DNA of 64,000 nucleotides, from NCBI RefSeq assembly GCF_026210795.1, contig NC_089458.1:1178001-1242000 (forward strand), read 5' to 3'. A program made the position numbers and the translations under genes. Positions within the stretch are counted from its first letter, which is position 1. Every line of letters begins with the position of its first letter. This document shows, one piece after another, positions 1 to 9,559 of this stretch. The notes under the pieces are model-generated. The model did no database searches, was not told the DNA's origin, and saw only the letters and a list, made by a program, of their open reading frames with translations. This DNA comes from Rhizophagus irregularis. Lineage: Eukaryota; Glomeromycota; Glomeromycetes; Glomerales; Glomeraceae.

Positions 1-410
1 AGTAATATAAAGATTAATTTTATATTTGACTTATTTACTAAAACAAGTTCAATAAAGTGATCAAAAAAGTGGTTACTAGTATAACTTATACTTGTAATAC
101 TTATGAATAGGCAATTGAAGTTTTGCTTGATTATACTGGTTATATAAGGTAATATATTTATAAATTTCTTGAATTTAGAGTTTTACACTAGTAAATATAA
201 TATAAGCTTTAAAATCAAGTATGGCGATGAAGATACATTTAAAGAAATACTTGAATTAAACTAAGTATACAAACTCAATATAATACAGAAGTAATATAAA
301 GATTAATTTTATATTTGAGCACATTTCATAAAAGCAGAGTTCGATAAAGTGATCAAAAAAGTGGTTACTAGTATAACTTATACTTGTAATACTTATGAAT
401 AGGCGATTGA

Positions 411-445
<35 letters not shown>

Positions 446-1040
446 GATTATACTGGTTATATAAGGTAATATGACTATAAATTTCTTGAATTTAGAGTTT
501 TACGCTAGTAAATATAATATAGCTTTAAAATCGAAATTGTAAGCTGATGAAGATACATTTAAAGAAATACTTTAATTAAAAAGCCCAAAAATTATCTGAA
601 ACTCAATATAATACAGAAGTAATATAAAGATTAATTTTATATTTGACTTATTTACTAAAACAAGTTCAATAAAGTGATCAAAAAAGTGGTTACTAGTATA
701 ACTTATACTTGTAATACTTATGAATAGGCAATTGAAGTTTTACTTGATTATACTGGTTATATAAGGTAATATGACTATAAATTTCTTGAATTTAGAGTTT
801 TACACTAGTAAATATAATATAACTTTAAAATCAAGTATGGCAATGAAGATACATTTAAAGAAATACTTGAATTAAACTAAGTACACTGGCTGATATAATA
901 CGAAGTAATATAAAGATTAATTTTATATTTAATTTTTTACATTTCTTAAAAACAAGTTCAATAAAGTGATCAAAAAAGTGGTTACTAGTATAACTTATAC
1001 TTGTAATACTTATGAATAGGCAATTGAAGTTTTACTTGAT
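1..1040 (+). repeat. Tandem ~290-325 bp units of a decayed SYF1-like (HAT-repeat splicing factor) C-terminus
   Basis: Units begin near 1, 289, 616 and 904, each opening with AGTAATATAAAGATTAATTT. Read forward, each unit contains a phrase like KVVTSITYTCNTYE, a stop, then AIEVL, and ends with a phrase like YGDEDTFKEILELN. These resemble the last HAT repeats and the C-terminal helix of SYF1/XAB2, a spliceosome NineTeen-complex protein. Every unit carries stops and frameshifts, so nothing is translatable. The second unit has a run of about 24 T near 413-440. The SYF1 assignment is by eye. Confidence 0.65.
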
Positions 1041-1655
1041 AAAGAAGCTAAAAATATGTCTTTGAAATATGCTGAATTAGAATATAAACTAAAGAAAATT
1101 GATAGAACAAGAATACTATATACTCATACATCTTAATTTTGTAATTTAAGAATAGTATTAATTATTTTTCTGGAGAAATATATTGGATTAGAATATAAAT
1201 TAAGAAAAATTAATAGAGCAAGAATACTCTATATGTTCACACATCTCAATTTTGTAAAATAGTATTATTTTTCTAAAAAGAAATATGCTAAATTAGAATA
1301 TAAACTAGGGAAAATTGATAGAGCAAGAACACTATATGTTCACACATCTCAATTTTGTAATTTAAGAATAGTATTATTTTTCTGAAAAGAAATATGCTAA
1401 ATTAAAATATAAACTAAGAAAAATTGATAAAACAAGAACACTATATGCTCACACATCTTAATTTTATAATTTAAGGATAGTATTACTTTTCTGAAAAAAA
1501 AATATGTTGAATTAGAATATTGCTCACACATCTTAATTTTATAATTTAAGGATAGTATTACTTTTCTGAAAAAAAAATATGTTGAATTAGAATATAATTA
1601 CTAGGGGAAATTGATAGAACAAGAATACTATATGTTCACACATCTCAATTTTGTA
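1041..1655 (+). pseudogene. Decayed tandem HAT-repeat units (SYF1-like), ~115 bp each
   Basis: About five copies of a ~115-bp unit read as [19 protein letters not shown] followed by THTSQFCN, with variants. In SYF1 family proteins a single such module is followed by CDPRT; here the module was locally multiplied and then decayed, with stops in place of glutamine and indels between units. It joins at about 1650 directly to PRP8-like sequence, right after the SQFC phrase. No intact ORF and no function expected. Confidence 0.65.
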
Positions 1656-2375
1656 TCAAAATTAGCAACAAATGGAATACTTGCTTAATTAGTTTGATGT
1701 TTTATTTTAGAGAAGCTGTTGTACATACTCGCAAGCTTTTGGACATAATTGTGAAAGCAGAAAATAAGATTCAAACTAGATTTAAAATTGGTCTCAACAG
1801 TAAAATGCCTAGCCATTTTCCAGTACACGTTTTTTATTGTCTAAAAGAATTGGGTGGTTTTGGAATGTTGTTAATGAGATATGTGCTTATTCTTCAATCA
1901 GATCTACGCTGGAGTAAACAAACAGAAATACAGATTACGCATTTTTGTGCAGGAATATTACACGAAGAAGATCAATTGATTCCTAATCTTTTTTAATATT
2001 TCCAGCTGTAGGAATCTGATTTCATTGATTTCTAATGTGTATAGGCAGAATATGCGCTTAAGCATCAAGACCAAAATAGAAGATTGACACTTGAAGATCT
2101 TGAAAATTTTTGGAATAGAGGATTATCTAGAATAAATACATTATTTTTAAAAGATAAGTATACCCTTATATATGATAAAGGATGGCAGATTAGAAATGAT
2201 TTTAAATAATATCAGGTGTTAAAGAATAACCCATTTTATTGGACTAGCTCGCATCATAATGGTAAATTTTGGTCACTTAACAATTATCATACTGATATCA
2301 TTTAAGCACTTGGTGGTAATACATTTAAAGAAATGCCACTTAACAATTATCGTACTGACATTATTTAAACACTTG
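1656..2375 (+). pseudogene. PRP8-like pseudogene fragment, copy 1
   Basis: Starts with NKWNTCLI-like sequence and then keeps an open stretch at 1694-1996 with [32 protein letters not shown] and [10 protein letters not shown], followed by [16 protein letters not shown] and KNNPFYWT. The order matches the conserved linker/endonuclease-like part of PRP8, the U5 snRNP core protein. After residue ~100 it is broken by stops where PRP8 has Trp or Gln, e.g. TAA at 2207-2209 and 2303-2305. Only ~230 of PRP8's ~2300 residues are present. It is a pseudogene; the PRP8 identity is fairly sure, the fusion to SYF1-like sequence is read directly. Confidence 0.8.
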
Positions 2376-2664
2376 GTGGCGATACATTTAAAGAAATGCT
2401 TGAATTAAGCTAAGTATACAAGCTCAATATAATACAAAAGTAATATAAAGATTAATTTTATATTTGTCTTATTTACTAAAACAAGTTCAATAAAGTGATC
2501 AAAAAAGTGGTTACTAGTATAACTTATACTTGTAATATTTATGAATAGGCAATTGAAGTTTTATTTGATAAAGAAGCTAAAAATATGTCTTTGAAATATG
2601 CTGAATTAGAATATAAGAGAAATTGATAGAGCAAGAACACTATATGCTCATACATCTCAATTTT
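2376..2664 (+). pseudogene. SYF1-like decayed unit, second chimera
   Basis: Begins with DTFKEMLELS, repeats the AGTAATATAAAGATTAATTT unit start near 2439, passes through ITYTCN, AIEVLFDKEAKNMSL and a single KYAELEY module, and ends with YAHTSQFCN at the junction with the second PRP8-like fragment. Compared with the first chimera, the HAT module is present once rather than about five times, so copy number differs between the two tandem chimeras. Confidence 0.65.
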
Positions 2665-3330
2665 GTAACAAAATCAGTAACAAATGGAATACTTGCTTAA
2701 TTGGTTTGATATCTTATTTTAGAGAAGCTGTCATACATACTTGCGAGCTTTTAGACATAATTGTAAAAGCAGAAAATAAGATTCAAATTAGAATTAAGAT
2801 TAGTCTTAACAGTAAAATGCCTAGCCATTTTCCAGTATATGTTTTTTATTGTCTAAAAGAATTGGATGGTCTTGAAATGTTGTTAATGGGAAACGTGCTT
2901 ATTCCTCAATCAAATTTACGCTAGAGTAAATAAACAGAAATGCAGATTATGCATTTTTATACAGGAATATTATATGAAGAAGATCAATTAATTTCTAATC
3001 TTTTTTGATATCTTCAGCCATATAGGAATCTGATTTTATTGATTCCTAACATGTATGGGCAGAATATGCGCTCAAACGTCAAAAAGCTAATGCTCAAAAT
3101 AGAAGATTGACACTTGAAGATCTTGGATAGAAGATTACCTAGAATAAATACATTATTCTAAAAGATAGGTATATCCTTGTATATGATAAAGAATAGTGAG
3201 TTAGAAATGATTTTAAATAATATCAGATGTTAAAGAATAACCCATTCCATTAGACTAGCTCGCGTCATGATAGTAAAATCTGGTCATTCAACAATTATCA
3301 TACTGATGTTATTTAAGTATTTGGTGGCGA
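2665..3330 (+). pseudogene. PRP8-like pseudogene fragment, copy 2
   Basis: Second copy of the PRP8-like segment: [18 protein letters not shown], then [29 protein letters not shown] and GNVLIPQS (open at 2706-2924), then a more heavily shifted tail. It stops abruptly at about 3331 inside the phrase that in copy 1 continues toward the SYF1-like DTFKEM; the sequence switches there to ACTGATCAGT-type repeat. Copies 1 and 2 share the same SYF1/PRP8 junction, so the fusion predates the duplication. Confidence 0.75.
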
Positions 3331-3585
3331 TAGGGCTCTGATCGGTTTCGATAATTACTGAACTGAACTGATCAGTTTCGGTATCGGAACGATTTCGGTA
3401 TTTTGATTTACTGAACTGAAACTTTTGGTAAATTTACCGATCAGTTTTGGTAATTTCAGTTTCGATATCAGTTTTGCGATTTACCGAACTGAATTACTGA
3501 ACTGATACTTTCGGTATCAGTTTCAGTAAATTTTACTGATCATTTCAGTAAATTTACTGAACCGATTTGCTGAACTTTTCACTTT
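3331..3585. repeat. Degenerate ACTGATCAGT palindromic repeat, left block
   Basis: Dense imperfect repeats of ACTGAACTGATCAGTTTCGG and its reverse complement. A similar block lies at 6480-6660, so the two may be edges of one inserted element of about 3.3 kb. The left edge interrupts PRP8-like sequence at 3331. Confidence 0.55.
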
Positions 3586-3683
3586 TTTTTTGATAAGTTT
3601 TGCAAAGTTTTTTTTGATAATTTACTAAAAATGTTGCGAAATGTTCAATTTATATACTTCTTCGCATTATTTTTACTAACATA

Positions 3684-3962
3684 CACTGGTAAAAAAATGA
3701 TTTATCCTACACATATCTTACACATATTGGGTACTCAAAATGTAGAAAATCATACACAAATAATACACATATCATACACATATCGGGTACTAATATATAT
3801 ATCATACATATATCAGGTACCTGATAGGTATACTATATATATAAGTACCCGATATGTGTATGATATGTGTATTATTTGTGTATGATTTTCTACATTTTGA
3901 GTACCTGATATATGTAAGATATGTGTAGGATATGTGTAGGATAGACCATTTTTTTACCAGTG
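3684..3962. mobile_element. Near-perfect palindromic foldback MITE (279 bp)
   Basis: The left arm CACTGGTAAAAAAATG is mirrored by the right arm CATTTTTTTACCAGTG, and the arms stay complementary through most of the element (TCCTACACATATC, TCAAAATGTAGAAAATCA and others), with the centre near 3820-3840. ATA flanks both ends, compatible with a 3-bp target duplication. There is no coding capacity; an open frame at 3631-3885 is just the arm read through. Confidence 0.75.
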
Positions 3963-4089
3963 ATAATGTATTTTAATAAATAGTTTATTTAACATTTAAC
4001 AAGTAATTTGTTTAACAATAATTATGACAGTTTTAATATATTAAAGCCATTTTTTATTAGTATTAAATTAAAATTTTATTAAAATTGGA

Positions 4090-5035
4090 TTAGACTTACA
4101 AAAAAAAGTAAAAGAACGTTAATAAACGTTCTTACATAAAGAAAAATTAAAAATCTGCTTCCTCCCTTTGAAAATACTCACCACCAGTCTCTATTTCTGA
4201 ATTTCAGGCTAAAATCTACAAAAAAAATTAGTAAAAAAATGTTAATAAACGTTCTTACATGAAGAAATATAAAAAACCCCACTTTTCCTTTTAGAAATAC
4301 TCACTGGTCTCCATTTTCAAGTTCCAGGCTAAAATCTACAAAAAAAGAAGTAAAGGAACGTTAATAAACGTTCTTACATAAAGAAAAACAAAAAAACCCT
4401 CCTACTTCCCTAAATACTCACCGGTCTTCATTTTCGAATTACAGGCTAAAATCTACAAAAAAAAGGAAGTAAAAGAACGTTAATAAACGTTCTTGCATAA
4501 ATAAAATAAAAAAAAACCCACCACTTCCCTTTTTTAAAATTACTCATCGGTCCCCATTTCTGAGTTTCGGGCCAAAATTTACAAAAAATAAAAATAAAAG
4601 AATGTTAATAAATGTTCTTACATAAAGAAAACAAAAAAAACTCCTTACTTCCCAAATACTTACCGGTCTCCATTTCCGAGTTGCAGGCTAAAATCTACAA
4701 AAAAAAGAAGTAAAGAACGTTAATAAACGTTCTTACATAAAAAAAAACAAAAAAAACCTCCTCCTGCTTTCCCCTTTAAAAACACTTACTGATCCTCATT
4801 TTCAAGTTCTCAGGCCGAAATCTGTAAAAAGGAAAAAAGTAAAAGAACATTAATAAACGTTCTTACATAAGAAACCCCAAAAAAACTCGCTTTCACCTTT
4901 TAAAAATACTCACCGGTCTCCATTTCCAAGTTCCGGCTAAAATCTATAAAAAAAAAGTAATAAAAGAACGTTAATAAACGTTCTTACATAAAAAAACAAA
5001 AAATTTTTAGAGACACTTACCCGTCTCTATTTCCA
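4090..5035. repeat. Eight-unit ~120 bp satellite with a palindromic core
   Basis: Each unit has a hairpin core GAACGTTAATAAACGTTC followed by TTACATAAAGAAAA, a C-rich stretch, TACTCACCGGTCTCCATTT and CAGGCTAAAATCTAC. Cores occur near 4115, 4237, 4355, 4477, 4601, 4715, 4847 and 4967. Units differ by scattered substitutions and short indels. No protein frame is conserved. Confidence 0.85.
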
Positions 5036-6045
5036 AGAATCAAAAAAAAAAATATTTTTTTTTTAAAAAAAATTTGTTCACTACCGTAATTAGGTGTAGA
5101 TCGGCCAATTAAGTGATAATGGGTGGGAATCTATCTATGAAATCATGATATTAATAACGTTACCTCAAATAAGCCACAAAAAATAAAAAAAAATTTTATT
5201 GAAATAAAATAAGGTGCACGGCAAATTTCATAATACTCAAATGTATAATGAAAATTTGAGTAAGTTCCATTTTTGCTTCTAATTTTTTAAGTTTGAAGTG
5301 GAACTGACTTTAAGAATGCTACTAACGTTTTTTTTCTAACTTTTTTATAGAAACATTATGAACGCTATTTAGAATTATTTTTTAAGACTGAATTTACAGG
5401 TAATGCCATAATGGAAAGGGAATAAGTAGATTTATTTAATAAGAAGCATTTCTAATGTTTCTGTTTGCTTTTACTTTGTAGGAAATGTTGGCCAAGACGA
5501 ATTAGACTTACACGGTGCTAACTTGAATCCTGCATGCATGTTGTATTAAAGAAAAGGGAAAAGAAAGGGTTTTTTTTATATTTATTTAATGAGAAACGTT
5601 TCCAACGTAAGTAATGAGAAAGTTGACAAGTAGGAGTTTCGGAGGTTTCTCTTTTATTCTTTTTTTTGTTTTTTTTTGTATTGGTGGGAATGGGAATTCT
5701 TATTTTTAATTTAATTTTAACAATTTGCTTTATTACCTTGTATTTCATATACTGTACGAATATATAGTACATATGTTGCTAAACTACTAATAAATGATAA
5801 TAAAAATTTTTGTAATAAAATAAAGTAAGCTGGTGTTTTTTGAAGCATTCATTTTAAGGTAATCAGAAAGTACTAAACCCACAAAAAAGAACCATGAGTA
5901 AGGTTCTATTGTCAGACCACATATAGCCATAAAGATTTTGAGCGCAAAGGGTGTTTATAATATTATTCAATGAAGTATTAGTTGGAGAACGCGAGACTCA
6001 GAAAATAAATTTTCATAGCCCCGCACCAATCATTTATTTAAAAAA
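5036..6045. other. No recognised gene
   Basis: AT-rich sequence with long A and T runs. The 84-codon minus-strand open frame at 5518-5772 is low-complexity Lys/Asn-rich and has no recognisable domain. I see nothing else supportable. Confidence 0.4.
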
Positions 6046-6049
6046 ACAT

Positions 6050-6405
6050 TTCACAACGTTTTTAATAGAAAACGTTGCAAAACGTTTTTAATAGAAAATG
6101 TTGCAAAACGTTTTTAATAGAAAATGTTGCAAAACGTTTTTAATAGAAAATGTTGCAAAACGTTTTTAATAGAAAATGTTGCAAAACGTTTTTAATAGAA
6201 AATGTTGCAAAACGTTTTTAATAGAAAATGTTGCAAAACGTTTTTAATAGAAAATGTTGCAAAACGTTTTTAATAGAAAATGTTGCAAAACGTTTTTAAT
6301 AGAAAATGTTGCAAAACGTTTTTAATAGAAAATGTTGCAAAACGTTTTTAATAGAAAATGTTGCAAACCGTTTTTAATAGAAAATGTTGCAAAACGTTTT
6401 TTATC
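6050..6405. repeat. 26-bp tandem array, 13 copies
   Basis: AACGTTTTTAATAGAAAATG plus TTGCAA repeats with a period of exactly 26 bp; AATAG recurs at 6064, 6090 and on to 6376. The copies are almost identical apart from the first (AACGTTGC) and one CCG variant near 6367, so the array expanded recently. There are no unique spacers, so it is not CRISPR-like. It shares the AACGTT core with the 4090-5035 satellite. Confidence 0.95.
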
Positions 6406-6479
6406 TGTTAATTTAATTTAAAAAAACGTTTTACAACGTTTTTTTTGATAATTTAATAAAAACGTTGCGAAATATTTTT

Positions 6480-6660
6480 AAAACTGAACTGATAATGAAT
6501 TGGTAAATCAGTTCAGTTTTTGGTAATTACCGGTCGGTAATGGTATTTATGATTACTGAAACTGATCAGTTTCAGTAATTAGCAATACCGTTACTGATCA
6601 ATTCAGTTCAGTTTCAGTTTTGGCGAAAAACCATGCGAGCAGAACTGATCAGCGCTGATT
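6480..6660. repeat. Degenerate ACTGATCAGT palindromic repeat, right block
   Basis: Repeats of AACTGATCAGTTTCAGTAAT and complements, matching the 3331-3585 block. Together with near-identical GTTTTTTTTGATAATTTA stretches next to both blocks (about 3610 and 6440) this suggests a bounded composite element. Confidence 0.55.
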
Positions 6661-6699
6661 TGAACATGAAAAAAATGATGATGATAAAAATGTTATCTG

Positions 6700-8050
6700 T
6701 CAAAAATGTAAATGAGAAGATTTAGATGGTGTTAATATTTTACCAAATTTTACTTTAGACATAGAATTTGTTGAAAAAATTATCTCGCATAAACAAAAAT
6801 CACCATTTACTTACCATAATTTGCTATATACACCAAGACAAGGTATGTATATGTTTGCATCATTTTCATATTAATCTATCCTAATATTTCACTCTTTTAT
6901 AGTAGGTATAGGTAGAACTATGTTTTTGATAACTGAAGGAGATGGAGCTAACAGTTATGAAGGAATCGATCTCAGCAATCCTGATATCTGCAAACGTGAG
7001 CAGATAATCCATAAACTTGTAGAGAAAATTGAAAAAGTACGTTTTTTACTTGTTTGAAATGCTCCACCTATGTTTAGAAAAACCTTATTGGCCCAACTAT
7101 TAGATCAACACCTAATTAAAAATTTCAGCATACGAGTCATTCGCATTTCCATCTTATGGATGAGCAATCCTAGTAGATCCTAGATATTTTAGGTGAATTT
7201 TGACGACTTATAGATATAACTTGAGAAAAATTTTAAAAAAAGTGTATTCATATTAAGACTATATTTATTGTCAATGTCCGTATACGTGTTTATCTCTTTT
7301 GAATTAATTAATACATTCTAATATTTTTGGATATTAGATGTTTTGATGCTGCCGCGTTAACTTAAGATCAAGTTTCTTCGCATCATAATTGGTAATGTCT
7401 TTTGGAAAACGATCAAGTGGTATCAACAGATCGGTAACTTACATATTGTTCGTTTTATTACATATTTACACAAGGATGATGGATCATACATCTGCAACTC
7501 GTACAATAGATGCACTCAGTATTCCTAGTAGAGAATATATGGAGTATAAAAGATGTGCACTTCACTAAAGACGAATATGAAGATTACTTTTTATGCTTTT
7601 GCAAAAAATAATTGAAGATGAAAATGATATTAGATACTTAAAGGAGTATGTGCATAATACAACAGCTTGTCATTCTGGACTTGTCACGTTTTTCATGAAT
7701 CATATTAAGGATCATTTCTCCTCGCAACTGAAATATGATGATAAGTTGACATTTGAAAAGATTTTCTTGTACTTAAAGTTATATAGGTTTATAAGGATAG
7801 TAGATGAGGCAAGTGTCTTAATTTCATTTTGCACTAGGAAAAAGGATTATATCATTGTATTTATTAATCCTGTTTTTGCAGGGCTTTTATGGGTATTTAC
7901 ATATGTATAATTTTACTTCAAAGGAAGTAGAACTTTGTGATAGGGTACTCCGAGGATCCATTGATATCATCAGACAGTCATATAATACATCCAGTAACAC
8001 AACAGAAAAAGAGAAGAGGTTAGTAACATCAAAAAAAATTTTAAAGTGAT
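6700..8050 (+). pseudogene. Decayed Crinkler-like P-loop ATPase gene
   Basis: Fragments in changing frames read VGIGRTMFLITEGDGANSY (~6905), DICKREQIIHKLVEKIEK (~6985), NAPPMFRKTLLAQLL (~7060, a damaged Walker A loop in which a Gly is replaced) and, in an open frame at 7593-7910, DIRYLKEYVHNTTACHSG and LVTFFMNHIKDHF. This order resembles the P-loop NTPase and C-terminal region of Crinkler (CRN)-like proteins, which form large families in Rhizophagus. Multiple stops and frameshifts separate the pieces, and the second half of the ATPase is largely unreadable. The family call is by eye and moderate. Confidence 0.5.
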
Positions 8051-9559
8051 GGCATATATGTTCCTATCTTTAAACACACAAAACAGTAGGTGATTATTGA
8101 TATTTGAAATAGTAAGATGAAAGCTTCAGGACCAGAAAAACATAGAAGAAATAATATTTATATTATTTGTGCTAAAAATTTTGAATCTGTTCAGCTAATA
8201 TATCATAATGAAAATAAAGAAAATTTGTTAAAAAGAGTGATTAAGTGCAAGAAGTACTTTCAAATGGATTGTTTAATGATTTCTTTTAAATCAACTTTTA
8301 TCCTTATCCTAAACCAATGTCTTATTACTACAAACAAATACAACAATTTACTTTCTATTATTAGCATTATTTTTAATTATATAACTAAAGTTTCTGAATT
8401 CTATGTCTTCTTCTTTATGCTATTCCTCTTACCCTAATTTCTTCCCTTATTCTAATAATCCCTTATCCTAATTTACCTTAATCTCTCTCCTTACATTAAT
8501 AATCAATTTGCTTATGTTATTTTACATAATAACAATAGGCTTTCATACATACTTTCAATAACATACTTAAAAACTTTTATAGCTCTCTTCCATTTGGAAG
8601 CTTGATCCTTAAATTTGCCTATTAAAAAAAAAAAATTAGGACCAAAAAGTTTTAATCGTCAAAAATAATGTAAGACAAACCTCACTAATAGTAACATCCA
8701 AAATTTTCCATATCAGTTGTATTCTTCAAATGTAAAGTTAAGGGTTTTCCAAATGTTTTGCAACAACAGTATGAATATTTATAATGCAATGTCCAACCTA
8801 GCTAAAAATTCTGGTCAATGTTGCCTTTCCAGTCCCATATTCCCATATTCTTTACAAATAATATCATTGATCTTCATAAGGCTGAAGAATATTTCGTAAT
8901 TGCAGGTCAAGGAATATACTTGTCACTTGAAATTTCACTTCAGGTCAATTACCTTTTCATTACATTTGTTCTAATACAAAGAATAAAGATATGAAAATAT
9001 CAGCGCGATCTACAATAGCAAATACGTGATAAAGAACTTGACATGCAAACAAACTATAACTCATTTCAGGTACGAAACAACACAATCCACATTCTTCATC
9101 CTCATGTATAATGTGACGATTCAAGCATACGAGGGTTTGAACGCAATTTTTGATTGTTGGAGGAACAGTGATTTGAGGAGGTGGATTAATTATTTATCTG
9201 TTACATCGATCGACAGAAACACGCGATCATATTGTTCAGGTAATCACATATTTATTAAGAAACTGATGAGCCAATATACACTGTACTGTACATATAAAAT
9301 GAGAAAATTGAAACCGACTAACACGTTCAAAAGACTTAATAATAACGTGGATTGTAGTAAGAGTGCTAGGCATACTGAGAATGAATAATCAAATACATAT
9401 TTTAAATAATGAAAAAATTCAAAAACTTCGGGAAAAGAAATTGGAAATGACATAAATGAATCATAAAGCATAGAAATCTTATTGCTTACTATATTTTTAT
9501 ATTTAGAATTTGAAGTTTAGTGAATGAATTGAACAAATAATTTATTAATGTTATAATAA
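8051..9559. other. No recognised gene
   Basis: Contains short open frames only (e.g. 8717-8899 and 9026-9388, plus strand) without recognisable domains or matching splice structure. Possibly the 3' flank of the minus-strand Mo enzyme gene and old repeat debris. Confidence 0.35.

Noticed and set aside
3631-3885. 84-codon frame over the palindrome
   Set aside because: Read-through of the foldback element arm.
6050-6405. CRISPR-like regular array
   Set aside because: The repeat is contiguous with a 26-bp period and no unique spacers, and the genome is eukaryotic.
9026-9471. Overlapping plus and minus frames downstream of the Mo enzyme
   Set aside because: Looked for the missing FAD/NAD(P)H domain of nitrate reductase here; no such motif in any frame.
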